Positions 8,307 through 17,273 of a stretch of 55,677 bases of DNA are shown here, in pieces. The notes beneath the pieces are model-generated. The model had not been told where the DNA came from, did not search any database, and saw only the letters and a program-made list of their open reading frames with translations. Position numbers and translations under genes: made by a program. The stretch comes from Gemmataceae bacterium (lineage in GTDB: Bacteria > Planctomycetota > Planctomycetia > Gemmatales > Gemmataceae), in the NCBI GenBank assembly GCA_025055795.1, contig JANWVV010000031.1:1-55677 (forward strand), given 5' to 3'. Every line of letters begins with the position of its first letter. Position 1 is the stretch's first letter.

Positions 8307-9656
8307 TCAACCGGGGAGGCGATAAGGGGGGCGATACTCGTAGTGAAGCCACCGATTGGCCGCCTCGCTGTTCGTAAAGCGTTCGGACTGGGCATCCCAC
8401 TCCAAATAGCTTTTCGTGCGGTGGGCAATGTTGGCAATCAAGGCCGCCGTTGTCACCGCATGACCAAACTCGATCGGACAGCTCGGCTCCTTGCGACTTT
8501 TGACACAATCCAGAAAGTTACGGGCATGGTCCGCATCGAGAATGCGACCGGTCACCTTACGCGGTTCGATGTGAGGTTTGGCATCAGCTCGATACCGACG
8601 TTCCAGCGAACGATCCAGAGGTGTACGAGCGGGGAACTCCTGCTCCGTGATGACCTCGGGCACAATCTCGTAGCCGCTGGTATTCAGATAGAGAGTACCG
8701 AGGGTGCCACGAAATTCGATTTCGCAGGGTCGGGCCGCAGCGGGCGCGCCGTTGGCGTTGTACTGCGAAAAGGTCACCAGAATATCGCCGGGGTAGTGCC
8801 AAAGAACTTCCAGCGTGTCGGGCACTTCCCGATTGTCATAGTTGGCAAACTTGCCTCCCAGAGCCACCGCAGCTTTAGGAGCCTGCAGCCCTAAAGCCCA
8901 ATGAATGGAGGCCAGATAATGCACCCCAAAGTTGGTCAACTGACCACCGGAGTAGTCGTAAAACCATCGAAAGCGGTAAAAAGTGCGATTTTTGTTGTAC
9001 GGTTTGGCCGGTGCCGGACCAAGCCAGGCATCCCAGTCCACATCCGGCGGTGGCGAACCATCGGCCGGTTTGCCAATCCCCTTAGGCCATTCGTTTTGGA
9101 TGTGGAAGGCCCGGACCACCGTCACCTGACCAATACCGCCACTGCGGATGACCTCGGTCACTTCCCGCCCCAGGGCCGAAGACATCCGCTGAATCCCCAC
9201 CTGGACCACGCGACGATGCTGGCGAGCGGCCTGCACCATCTTACGCCCCTCGACTACCGTCAGGGAAAGCGGTTTCTCCACGTAAACGTCCTTCCCCGCC
9301 TGACAGGCATGAATGGTTTGTAAGGCATGCCAATGATCCGGCGTGCAAATGACCACGGCATCTATGCTTTTGTCCTCTAACATCTTGCGATAATCGTGGT
9401 ACAAGGCCGGGGAGCCACCGACTTTGCGTGCGGCCAGCTCCCGGTACGGCGCGTAAATGTCGCAGATGCCGACCACTTCACTGTCTTTCTGACTCAGAAA
9501 AGCGGTTAGCACCTGGTCGCCACGGTTACCGACACCAATGAAGCCGAGCCGGACACGCTCGTTGGCTCCATACACCTGCCGCGACTGCCAAGCAGGCAAG
9601 GCCAAGGCACCGCTCGCTGCCCAAGTGTGAAACTGACGACGGTTCCAGCGGGGCAT
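8307..9656 (-). CDS. Tat-exported Gfo/Idh/MocA-family oxidoreductase
   Basis: 449 residues; the start at 9656 follows GGAGG at eight bases. The N-terminus ([12 protein letters not shown], then a short hydrophobic run to about residue 30) is a twin-arginine signal, so the folded, cofactor-loaded enzyme is probably exported. A Rossmann fold follows with [11 protein letters not shown] (37-46), then CTPDHWH and VEKPL, the lysine-containing catalytic motif of the family. The C-terminal half is the usual alpha/beta dimerisation and substrate domain. Family members oxidise or epimerise sugars and inositols with NAD(P). Planctomycetes carry many such Tat-type copies; substrates are generally unknown. 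It is monocistronic. A paralogue lies at 46324-47625. Confidence 0.92.
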   Translation of the reverse strand: MPRWNRRQFHTWAASGALALPAWQSRQVYGANERVRLGFIGVGNRGDQVLTAFLSQKDSEVVGICDIYAPYRELAARKVGGSPALYHDYRKMLEDKSIDAVVICTPDHWHALQTIHACQAGKDVYVEKPLSLTVVEGRKMVQAARQHRRVVQVGIQRMSSALGREVTEVIRSGGIGQVTVVRAFHIQNEWPKGIGKPADGSPPPDVDWDAWLGPAPAKPYNKNRTFYRFRWFYDYSGGQLTNFGVHYLASIHWALGLQAPKAAVALGGKFANYDNREVPDTLEVLWHYPGDILVTFSQYNANGAPAAARPCEIEFRGTLGTLYLNTSGYEIVPEVITEQEFPARTPLDRSLERRYRADAKPHIEPRKVTGRILDADHARNFLDCVKSRKEPSCPIEFGHAVTTAALIANIAHRTKSYLEWDAQSERFTNSEAANRWLHYEYRPPYRLPG

Positions 9657-9939
9657 ATCATCGCCTCCAGGGAGCTGTTGCAGACGCTTCGATCTCGATT
9701 CGGTCGGGAATAACGTCGGGCAGGCCGTTATCCCCATCCTAACTGGAACGAGACAAATGGTCCAGGGACCAGTCGGGGCCTATTTAAAACCCATCCCTTA
9801 CTGCCAAATCGGCCTGCCAACCCATTAAGGGGCCGATACCCAGCGACAGTCCGAAGACCCTGCCAGCGGAAATTGTCTATAACCAGGGGGGTACAACAGC
9901 TATTTGGTGGAGTTGGAAGGGAACAGCAGGGGGAAAGCG
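9657..9939. promoter_or_regulatory. Divergent intergenic region
   Basis: 283 bases between the Gfo/Idh/MocA gene (minus) and the rfbD-like gene (plus). It must contain both promoters. No specific box, operator or small gene is identified. Confidence 0.35.
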
Positions 9940-10821
9940 ATGCGGGCTGTTATCATCGGTGCGACGGGACAACTCGGCCAGGAATTCTGCCGCCGCTGGC
10001 CGGGACACGTGATCCCCTTGGGACGGGAACAGTGCGACTTGACCTGGGATCTTGCCACCATTAGTGCAGCCTTGGAAAGGCAAATAAATGATCCATCAGA
10101 GGAGGTAATTTGTATTAACTGTGCGGCATATAATTTTGTCGATCGCGCCGAAAGCGAACCCCAGGCCGCGTTCGCCGTCAACGCCTGGGGCGTCCAGAAA
10201 CTGGCAGCGGCTTGCCGCCAATTGAACTGGCCTCTGGTGCACGTCAGCACCGACTATGTCTTCGGTCTGGACGCCGTTGCCCGGCCGCTGGAAGAAGAAG
10301 ATCCACCAGGGCCTGTCAACCTTTACGGCCTCAGCAAACTGATGGGCGAATACCTGACCCGCCAGGTACTCGACCAGCGGGTCCTGATTATACGCACCTG
10401 CGGGTTGTACGGCCGGTGGGGACAGGGGGGAAAGGGCCGCAACTTCGTTGAGACTATGTTCCAACTAGCCCAGCAGGGGCAACCCTTACGCGTGGTCGCT
10501 GATCAGCGCTGCACCCCCAGCTACGCAGCCGACGTGGCCCAGACCATCATCCATCTCATCCAGCACCAGGCGAATGGCATCTACCATGTTGTCAACAGCG
10601 GAGAATGTAGCTGGTTCGAATTTGCTCAGGAGATCTTCCGAATGACTGGCCAATCACCTCGATTGATCCCGATCAGCTCAGTCGAATACCCGGCCGCCGC
10701 GCGGCGACCTTCCTACAGTGTTCTGGCTACTCACAAACTGCAACGTCTGGGCGTCCCCCCATTACGCCCCTGGAACGAAGCCCTCGCCGCCTACCTGCGA
10801 GAACGGTCAATGCAGACCTAG
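9940..10821 (+). CDS. rfbD: dTDP-4-dehydrorhamnose reductase
   Basis: 293 residues from the ATG at 9940, behind a purine-rich AGGGGGAAAG site. It is an extended short-chain dehydrogenase with the nucleotide motif GATGQLGQEF (7-16), STDYVFG (103-109) containing the catalytic Ser/Thr, and Tyr129-x3-Lys133 in YGLSK. The RTCGLYG and RCTPSYAADVA segments are typical of RmlD. It would reduce dTDP-4-keto-L-rhamnose to dTDP-L-rhamnose with NAD(P)H, the last step of activated rhamnose synthesis for surface polysaccharide. The other rml genes are not in this window, so it is a detached member of the pathway. The 2-keto-reductase MAT2B-like branch of the family is a less likely alternative. Confidence 0.85.
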   Translation: MRAVIIGATGQLGQEFCRRWPGHVIPLGREQCDLTWDLATISAALERQINDPSEEVICINCAAYNFVDRAESEPQAAFAVNAWGVQKLAAACRQLNWPLVHVSTDYVFGLDAVARPLEEEDPPGPVNLYGLSKLMGEYLTRQVLDQRVLIIRTCGLYGRWGQGGKGRNFVETMFQLAQQGQPLRVVADQRCTPSYAADVAQTIIHLIQHQANGIYHVVNSGECSWFEFAQEIFRMTGQSPRLIPISSVEYPAAARRPSYSVLATHKLQRLGVPPLRPWNEALAAYLRERSMQT

Positions 10822-11160
10822 CCTGATCGTGCCAATCACCTGATCTGATTGTGTCAACAACTTTTCGCCTACCGAAGCGGTACGGGCGAACACCTCACCC
10901 CACCCACCAAACTCCAGCAAAGCATGTAGAAGGGCTATTTTCTCAGCGAGCCTGATCTCGTTACTGACGAATGTCTCTTATATATCATGATTGTGCCATA
11001 TACACCCTAAGAAGCAAAAAAAAACGTGTCCACTTACTTAGCCCCCTTGACGGACGGGTAGACAGGGCGAATACTAAATGAGACGGAATCGCAATAAGTC
11101 CAGGTGCCCGCCGCAGACATAAAGTCCGGCCAAGAGCTAGTCCAGAACGAGTTGAGCCTT
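10822..11160. other. Gene-free stretch upstream of feo
   Basis: 339 bases ahead of the first feoA. There is an AT-rich patch (about 10975-11030, with TATATATCATG and a nine-A run) that could include the feo promoter. I searched by eye for a Fur-type 19-base dyad and did not find a convincing one. Confidence 0.4.
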
Positions 11161-11397
11161 ATGGTATTGCCACTGGACATGTTACGCACCGGAGACTGGG
11201 GCGAAGTGACGGAAGTCGCTGCCCCGTCTACCATTGCTCAGCGCCTGGCGGAGCTAGGGGTGCGGACGGGTAGTCGTATCCGGGTACTGCAAGCGGGTAC
11301 TCCTTGCTTGCTGGACGTAGGGGGATGCAAACTGTGCTTGCGAGCTGATGATTGCTCCCAGATTTACGTCCGGGTGGTCAACGCATGCGGCCTCTGA
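11161..11397 (+). CDS. feoA: FeoA-domain protein, first copy
   Basis: 78 residues from the ATG at 11161; an in-frame GTG at 11104 would add 19 residues without helping the domain. The SH3-like FeoA core is clear: a short opening strand, IAQRLAELGVRTGSRIRVL, and a C-terminal strand pair ending in YVRVV. FeoA is a small cytosolic partner of the ferrous-iron transporter FeoB and is thought to modulate it. The C-terminal half carries three cysteines (CLLDVGGCKLC), unusual for FeoA. The second feoA overlaps it by 13 bases in another frame, so the two are probably translationally coupled. Confidence 0.85.
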   Translation: MVLPLDMLRTGDWGEVTEVAAPSTIAQRLAELGVRTGSRIRVLQAGTPCLLDVGGCKLCLRADDCSQIYVRVVNACGL

Positions 11398-11627
11398 ACA
11401 CCTTCCAAGTGGGGCAACGCGGTGTAATCCGACGGGTGGACGGTCCCCCAGCCTTGGTGCAACGCCTGGGTGAATTCGGAGTGCTGGAAGGGGAAACGAT
11501 CGAGGTACTCGGCTTTGCCCCTTTAGGAGATCCAATGGAAGTACGCGTGGGGGCCAGCCGCTTGAGCTTACGTAAGGCCGAAGCCGCTGGCGTTCTGGTC
11601 GAACCGCAGCTACCCCCGGTGTCCTGA
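11385..11627 (+). CDS. feoA: FeoA-domain protein, second copy
   Basis: 80 residues. The ATG lies inside the end of the first feoA. It has the FeoA layout FQVGQRGVIRRVDG, then LVQRLGEFGVLEGETIEVL, and a closing VRVGASRLSLRKAEA helix/strand. Compared with the first copy it lacks the cysteines and keeps the canonical LGxxxGxxIxV core better. The two copies are diverged, so this is an old duplication, and both frames are intact. feoB follows after 107 bases that contain an inverted repeat. The likely role is a regulatory or structural subunit of the Fe(II) transporter. Confidence 0.88.
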   Translation: MRPLNTFQVGQRGVIRRVDGPPALVQRLGEFGVLEGETIEVLGFAPLGDPMEVRVGASRLSLRKAEAAGVLVEPQLPPVS

Positions 11628-11642
11628 ATCGAGATTAAAACG

Positions 11643-11694
11643 GGAGTGGTCCGTCCCTTGGTTCTCTTCATTGCCTCGGTAACCTGACCACTCC
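11643..11694. promoter_or_regulatory. Inverted repeat between feoA and feoB
   Basis: GGAGTGGTC at 11643-11651 is the exact reverse complement of GACCACTCC at 11686-11694, enclosing 34 bases. In RNA this makes a nine-pair stem between the second feoA and feoB. It has no T-tract, so it is not a simple terminator. It could be an mRNA-processing or stability element adjusting FeoA:FeoB ratios. Inference only. Confidence 0.4.
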
Positions 11695-11734
11695 TGCGAT
11701 CCCGCGAACCCTCCAAAACCTCATTTGTGCACCC

Positions 11735-14026
11735 ATGTCCTCCCCGCAAGTAATTGCCTCGACGACAAAACGCCCGCTGATTGTGGCCCTCGCCGGTAAT
11801 CCGAACACAGGAAAATCCACGTTATTCAACGCCTTATCGGGTCTGCAGCAACGCGTGGGCAACTATCCCGGTGTGACAGTCGAGCTGAAAAAGGGCTGGG
11901 TACGGCACGGAACACGGCAGTGGGAACTGATCGATTTGCCGGGCACTTACAGTCTGGCCCCCCGCAGTCCGGACGAGATGGTGGCCGTCGAACTACTGCT
12001 AGGCCGCTCCAGCACAGAGCCGGTTCCGGACGTCGTCATTTCCATCGTCGACGCCACGAACTTGGAACGACACCTGTACCTGACCACCCAATTGTTCGAC
12101 CTGGGTCGGCCGGTGGTTGTAGCCATCAACATGATCGACATGGCGGCCGCCCAGGGGATCCGCATCGACTATGCAGGTCTCAGCCAGCGTCTGGGCGTGC
12201 CGGTGGTTCCCATCCAGGCTAACCGCGGCATCGGCTTAGAGTCACTGCGGCAAGCTGTCGAAGCGGCCGCGGACAGTCAGCAGATACCTCAACCCATCAC
12301 ATTTCCCGAACCCTTCGAAGCCGAGGTAACCCGCTTGTACCAGGCAACCCATCAGGCGGAACCGCCGTTTGTGCTGCGCCGAGCCTTGCTGGATACGGGC
12401 GGACACATCGAAGCCGAACTACTGAGCCGTTACGGCGACTCCTTCCGTCAGTTGCTGCAGGCAGCTCGGGATCGATTGGCGGCCGCCGGCTGTTCTGTTC
12501 CTGGTATCGAGGCACGCACCCGCTATGCCTGGATCCGCACAGCACTTCAGGGCCTGATCCAGCGCCCCGCTATACCTCCCGTAACCTGGACCGACCGACT
12601 GGACCGCTTCCTGACGCACCGTGTTTGGGGCACGTTGATCTTCCTGCTAGTAATGTTTGTGATGTTCCAGTCGATTTTCCGCTGGGCTCGTCCGCTGATG
12701 GATCTGATCGACGGTGGACGGGCAGCCGTCACAGAGGTGGTGCAGGACGCCCTGCCACCGGGGCCATTACGCAGCCTGGTATCTGATGGAATTATTAAGG
12801 GGGTCGGGGCCGTCCTGGTTTTCCTGCCCCAGATCCTGATACTGTTCGGCTTTATCGCACTGTTGGAAGACTGCGGCTACATGGCCCGAGCCGCCTTTGT
12901 AATGGACCGGCTGATGAGCCGGTGCGGTCTGAGTGGCAAATCTTTCATTCCGCTTTTATCGAGCGTCGCTTGTGCGGTCCCTGGTATCCTAGCCACCCGT
13001 GTTATCGAACATCCGCGTGACCGGTTGGCGACAATCCTGGTGGCACCGCTGATGAGCTGTTCGGCCCGTCTGCCCGTCTACATCCTGCTGATCGGGGCCT
13101 TCTTCCGCGAGGGGTACTCCGCATGGGTGCCCGGCCTGGTACTTTTTGCCATGTACATGATCGGCTTTACGGTAGCTCCCTTGGTGGCTCTGATTTTGAA
13201 ACGGACCCTGCTGCGGGGGGAAACGCCGGTATTTCTGCTGGAGCTACCTCCCTATCGCTGGCCCCATCCCTACTCCATCGCCCGACGCATGTACGATGCC
13301 GGCCGGGCATTTGTAATACGCGCAGGCACCATCATCCTGGCCGCTATGATCCTGGTCTGGGCCCTGTTGTATTTCCCTTATACCGATGCGCAGGGACAGT
13401 CCTATCCGGAGCGGATCGCCGCGGCCGAGGTCAACGCGGAGCAAGCTCGCCAACGTCTGCAGGAATCGGCCGAGCTGGCCGAACCGCTTTCGGAAACGGA
13501 ACGGCAGCACCTGCTCGCACAACTGGACGAACCGCAGCGGCTGTCCGCCGACTGGAAGCGGCAAAGCTGGCTGGGGCAAGCGGGTCGCGGACTGGAACCG
13601 TTGTTCCGCCCCCTGGGCTGGGACTGGAAGATCGGCATGGCCGTTCTGGCCAGCTTCCCCGCTCGGGAGGTCGTGGTCGGCACGCTCGGTCTGATCTACG
13701 AAATCGGCGAGGTCGAAGCCGCAGCCGTTAGCGAACAACCCACTGATCCCGAGGCGCAGCAGCAGGTCAATCGCTTGATGCAAACCCTACGCCGTGAATG
13801 GGCCAACGACCCGGTCCGCAGCCGTTACCCGATACCCGTGGCCCTTTCTCTGATGGTCTTTTTTGCCTTATGCTGCCAGTGTGCCTCCACCTTGGCCGTC
13901 ATCCGCCGTGAAACCCATAGCTGGTTCTGGCCCGCTTTTACCTTCGTCTACATGACAACACTGGCCTACCTGGCCGCTTTGCTGACCTTCCAGGCAGGGG
14001 CAATCTTACTCGAACTGAGCCGCTGA
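11735..14026 (+). CDS. feoB: Ferrous iron transporter FeoB
   Basis: 763 residues, a normal length. The N-terminal GTPase domain has G1 GNPNTGKST (21-29), the GVTVE switch (46-50), DLPG (67-70) and NMID (132-135). A helical GDI-like domain follows to about residue 285. The membrane part shows the two Gate/nucleoside-recognition halves, including FIPLLSSVACAVPGILATR and SCSARLPVYILLIGAFF, with the conserved Cys residues. FeoB imports Fe(II) across the inner membrane, powered or gated by GTP. A charged Glu/Arg/Gln-rich loop at about 560-610 separates TM segments. The upstream feoA copies and the small downstream Cys-rich membrane protein complete a feoAAB-P12 arrangement. Confidence 0.97.
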   Translation: MSSPQVIASTTKRPLIVALAGNPNTGKSTLFNALSGLQQRVGNYPGVTVELKKGWVRHGTRQWELIDLPGTYSLAPRSPDEMVAVELLLGRSSTEPVPDVVISIVDATNLERHLYLTTQLFDLGRPVVVAINMIDMAAAQGIRIDYAGLSQRLGVPVVPIQANRGIGLESLRQAVEAAADSQQIPQPITFPEPFEAEVTRLYQATHQAEPPFVLRRALLDTGGHIEAELLSRYGDSFRQLLQAARDRLAAAGCSVPGIEARTRYAWIRTALQGLIQRPAIPPVTWTDRLDRFLTHRVWGTLIFLLVMFVMFQSIFRWARPLMDLIDGGRAAVTEVVQDALPPGPLRSLVSDGIIKGVGAVLVFLPQILILFGFIALLEDCGYMARAAFVMDRLMSRCGLSGKSFIPLLSSVACAVPGILATRVIEHPRDRLATILVAPLMSCSARLPVYILLIGAFFREGYSAWVPGLVLFAMYMIGFTVAPLVALILKRTLLRGETPVFLLELPPYRWPHPYSIARRMYDAGRAFVIRAGTIILAAMILVWALLYFPYTDAQGQSYPERIAAAEVNAEQARQRLQESAELAEPLSETERQHLLAQLDEPQRLSADWKRQSWLGQAGRGLEPLFRPLGWDWKIGMAVLASFPAREVVVGTLGLIYEIGEVEAAAVSEQPTDPEAQQQVNRLMQTLRREWANDPVRSRYPIPVALSLMVFFALCCQCASTLAVIRRETHSWFWPAFTFVYMTTLAYLAALLTFQAGAILLELSR

Positions 14027-14098
14027 CCCGGATCGGCGACCCTGCCCTACCATGAACACCATGAACGTTGCCGACCAAACCAACAGTTGAGGTATGCG

Positions 14099-14311
14099 GT
14101 GCGTCTCCAACAATTATTGTCCTGGGACCTTCAATTATTTCTGGTGATCGCCGCAGTAGGGATCGCTGGCTGCTACCTGGTCCGGAGCGTATGGCGGACC
14201 TGGACAGGTCACTCGGCCAACTGCGCCCACGGCTGCGGAAGATGCACGACGACGTTGTCCCCCAGGGACCAAACGCCGCCTTCCGGCCGCTTTCCTCTAC
14301 CACAAGTGTAA
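14099..14311 (+). CDS. Small Cys-rich single-pass membrane protein (FeoB-associated type)
   Basis: 70 residues from the GTG at 14099, six bases after GAGG; a TTG at 14087 is the alternative. One membrane helix (about residues 12-30, LFLVIAAVGIAGCYLV) is followed by a basic stretch and a Cys cluster, NCAHGCGRC. This layout matches the FeoB-associated Cys-rich membrane proteins (P12 type) found directly after feoB in many bacteria. Their job is unknown; iron delivery or sensing is proposed. It sits 72 bases after feoB on the same strand, which supports the call. The Pro/Ser-rich tail after the Cys cluster has no clear meaning. Confidence 0.6.
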   Translation: MRLQQLLSWDLQLFLVIAAVGIAGCYLVRSVWRTWTGHSANCAHGCGRCTTTLSPRDQTPPSGRFPLPQV

Positions 14312-14360
14312 ACCGGTGGTTCTATCACCGCGCCTAGATCGACAGAACAGATCTAAGCAA

Positions 14361-16187
14361 TCAGGGAACGGGTCGAAGTGACCAGCGGGGCCGGCAGCGC
14401 AGGTGAAAGCTCAAGACGTTTTCCTTACGCGTGCAATCCAGTCGAACCGCTTCAACCGGTTCGAGCAGTTCTGTCAGCAATTTCAGGTTGGTTTGTAGTC
14501 TGGCCTCTTCCAGTTCCAATAACGGTGCCAAGCGACGCGGCAGGTGTGTTTTGTGCCGCTGGAGGTAGTCGTAGAGGCTACGGACGTCCAGCCAAGCGAT
14601 GGTATCCGGTCCGGTTCCCTTGGGAAGCCGGGTGGGCACTTGCCGCCGTTGCTCAAAGCGTTGGAACACGACCGGATGCGTGGCCACAAGCAGGTATTCA
14701 TCCGAGCAGGCAAAGCACGGGGCCAGACCTGGGGGAAACCCCCGGGGGTTGACCAGCATCCCGCCAAGTTCGGGGGTACCCACCGGAGGCTGTTGCCAGG
14801 TGATCTGATCCTGATGGGAAGCATTGTAGTGTACCCGCAGAGCATGCCAGGCGAAGGTCAGGGCCTGGGCCAGTGCCTGAGCGACTGTACGTCGCTGTTC
14901 GGGTGTACCTTGCAAACTGACGGCCGCACCAACAGCCGGCAGCTCGTCGGCCTGGGCTGGGGGCTCCAGCCACACGCTCCAGGTCGGTCCCAATACCTGA
15001 CGGATCAATGGATAGCGATCGCGTCCGACCAGCGGACCCAGGAACTGTTCGAGCCCTTCAGACAAGGGACGCTGGCCATGCTCTTCAGGCGGTAGCAGTA
15101 TGTCGAGGCGGTCGAGCCAATCACCCAGCGAACCGGTAACGTGTACTCCTGCCCAGGCATCCGGTGCTGCCAGCCAACGGGCAGACGGAACCGCGGGCGC
15201 CATCCATCCGTTCCGCCAGGCTGGTGGCAGCCGGGCCGGCGCCGCCTCCAGAATCAGGCGGACGTCCACCGTCTCGCTGACTTGCAGGCTGAGGACCACT
15301 GCTTGCAAGGCAGACCATAACCGTGCCCAATGGCGCAACAGAGGGGGGTTGGCCGCTGCCTCCGCTAGGCCGGCGGCGCCCGCCCACTGTTGCGGCTGGA
15401 TGGCCACGACCAGGGCGTCACCTGCTACCCCCCAACGCTGCAACCGCTCGGTCCAAACGGGCGGATCCGACCGGCTCAGGCGGTCCAAGGCACTTTCCAG
15501 CTCTTGGGGCGAGTTGGAGTATAAAAACAATCCGTCCTGAATGACGTAGCTGTCGACCACGCCCCCAGGCTTTTTGCGTAACGTGTAGGTGTGCGCCCCT
15601 GAGCGATGGGGTTGGAGTTCGAGAACTTCACCCGCCCGAAGCTGCAGCTCGTTGATGCGCTGTACCAGGGCCTGGAGCGTGGCCGGGCGACGTGGGACCA
15701 CGGCCAGCAAACTCGTTTCCGCTTTGGGGGATCCTGACCCGGGTGAGTAGGCAAAAACCACACCTTCGCCAATTATCTCCGTGAGCAACTCCTCGGGTGT
15801 CAGTTGGAGTTCCTTGAACACCGTCGCCGCTGTTTGCTGCACGGCTTGCCAGGAGTCCGATTGCAGGCAGCGCTGCCCCAGCGCAGAGCGTGGGAAACCA
15901 GTGGCAAAGGGGGAACGACGGATCTGCTCCCAGTGGAGGTGCCAGTGTTGAGCGTAAACTACTACGGCTGCCTGGGACGAAACACAACGCAGCAGTTTGT
16001 CCCGTGCTTCTGCGGGCGTGGCCCTCGGCGACTCAGGATCGGCCGAACTGACCGGCACTGTCCCAACTAGCAGGCTGACGGGCATCAGGCCACACCAAAC
16101 CCAGCGGTGCCTCCTCAAAACACTGGCCGGTGGCCGCCCGGCTTGCGTGTACCCAAACCTCAATTCCAGCCCCCCTATGTTTCCCAT
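14361..16187 (-). CDS. Large secreted protein, DUF3352-like
   Basis: 608 residues. After a basic N-terminus, a hydrophobic segment at about residues 29-48 ending near VSSADP looks like a secretion signal. The rest is soluble, Ala/Leu-rich and repetitive in style, with long helices and short strands as in planctomycetal proteins annotated DUF3352. That resemblance is by eye only; I see no catalytic motif. It lies 240 bases downstream of the anti-sigma gene on the same strand, so it may belong to the same transcription unit and could be a cell-surface target or input of that sigma system. Function unknown. Confidence 0.7.
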   Translation of the reverse strand: MGNIGGLELRFGYTQAGRPPASVLRRHRWVWCGLMPVSLLVGTVPVSSADPESPRATPAEARDKLLRCVSSQAAVVVYAQHWHLHWEQIRRSPFATGFPRSALGQRCLQSDSWQAVQQTAATVFKELQLTPEELLTEIIGEGVVFAYSPGSGSPKAETSLLAVVPRRPATLQALVQRINELQLRAGEVLELQPHRSGAHTYTLRKKPGGVVDSYVIQDGLFLYSNSPQELESALDRLSRSDPPVWTERLQRWGVAGDALVVAIQPQQWAGAAGLAEAAANPPLLRHWARLWSALQAVVLSLQVSETVDVRLILEAAPARLPPAWRNGWMAPAVPSARWLAAPDAWAGVHVTGSLGDWLDRLDILLPPEEHGQRPLSEGLEQFLGPLVGRDRYPLIRQVLGPTWSVWLEPPAQADELPAVGAAVSLQGTPEQRRTVAQALAQALTFAWHALRVHYNASHQDQITWQQPPVGTPELGGMLVNPRGFPPGLAPCFACSDEYLLVATHPVVFQRFEQRRQVPTRLPKGTGPDTIAWLDVRSLYDYLQRHKTHLPRRLAPLLELEEARLQTNLKLLTELLEPVEAVRLDCTRKENVLSFHLRCRPRWSLRPVP

Positions 16188-16427
16188 TGGTTTGAAGTCA
16201 TTGTTGGCCGAGCACGTCTGCCCAATCCCCGATGGCGTCGGTCAGGTGTCATCGGCTCTCCGCCGAACTATCAGGCTCGACCCTGCCACATAGGTATTTC
16301 GCGGCGTTGCGGAGGCATCAAAGGCCAGTAAAAAGTCTTGGTCACTTTTCTTGGAGAGTCTTCGACTGGATGAGGTACGGGACCCACCCCGACAATGTTC
16401 TTGATTGATAGCTCGCTGTTACCCTTT

Positions 16428-17273
16428 CTATGACTTGGGTGACGGCTGGGGTTGCCAGGCTCCCAGGTCTTGCATCAGCCTGTCGAAGGCCCTCTGGGTG
16501 GTCGTAGTCACCGGTTCCAGACCGGTGCGGACGGATAGCCACAGTTGCGTCCAGGGATCAGGCGGTGACTGTGGTAACGGTCGCGGCGTAACGGCAGCGG
16601 GGCGGGCCGGCCAAAGCGGTGGTTCGGCCCACTCGTCGACGGTCTCCAGGATCGCTTCGGCCGCCTTGGCGACTTCGTGTTGTAGGCGGAGCGGGGTCGC
16701 TGGCGCTGGGGCCACTGCCTCCGTCCCTGCCACAGGGGCACTCGGGGCATCACCTGCTGGTGACGGTGCCCCTGGAGACGGTCCGGACGCTTCTGCTCGT
16801 ACTGTCGGAATCTCACCAGATGGGACATGATTACCTACTACTGGTGGAGCCGACTGCCGAGCCTGTTGACTCCGGTCGGGCGGGTCTTGCCGCTGCAGGA
16901 CGGGGAGTAACATAGCTACCATCAGGGCTGCCGCTAGCATACCCGTACCTGTTAGCAGCCAATAACGGAAGCGATCGTTCTTCCGCCAGACACGTAGTCC
17001 ACAAGACTGTGCCAACGGCGCCGGAGTTGCCAAGGTCCCGGGGTTCGTCGCAACAGGGCCATTTTGGCGACGGGGCAGGAGTAGTTGCAGCACCTGGGCG
17101 GCCTGCCAACGTTCCGCACACTGTCGACATCGGCTGCGGTGTGAGGCAGTCCACTGCCCTGCTGTCTGCCAGGGGATGGCACCGTCGAGCGCGGTTTGCA
17201 GGCACTCCATCACCGCTTCGCAATCCTGGAGTGGCATCCCAGGCTGGTCCGGATAACCATCGATGGAGATCAT
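16428..17273 (-). CDS. Membrane anti-sigma factor with zinc-finger (ZAS-type) motif
   Basis: 281 residues. The N-terminal domain contains His45-x3-Cys49-x2-Cys52 (HRSRCRQC), the hallmark of zinc-binding anti-sigma factors. One membrane helix spans about residues 104-126. The C-terminal part outside the cytosol is Pro/Ala-rich (about 130-200) and then mildly structured. Its start codon overlaps the stop of the ECF sigma gene by four bases (ATGA), so translation is coupled, as is usual for such pairs. It should hold the sigma factor inactive at the membrane until a signal reaches the external domain. The signal is unknown. Confidence 0.85.
   Translation of the reverse strand: MISIDGYPDQPGMPLQDCEAVMECLQTALDGAIPWQTAGQWTASHRSRCRQCAERWQAAQVLQLLLPRRQNGPVATNPGTLATPAPLAQSCGLRVWRKNDRFRYWLLTGTGMLAAALMVAMLLPVLQRQDPPDRSQQARQSAPPVVGNHVPSGEIPTVRAEASGPSPGAPSPAGDAPSAPVAGTEAVAPAPATPLRLQHEVAKAAEAILETVDEWAEPPLWPARPAAVTPRPLPQSPPDPWTQLWLSVRTGLEPVTTTTQRAFDRLMQDLGAWQPQPSPKS

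Noticed and set aside
10822..11160. A possible Fur box ahead of feoA
   Set aside because: No stretch approaches the 19-base consensus dyad. The AT-rich patch alone is not evidence.
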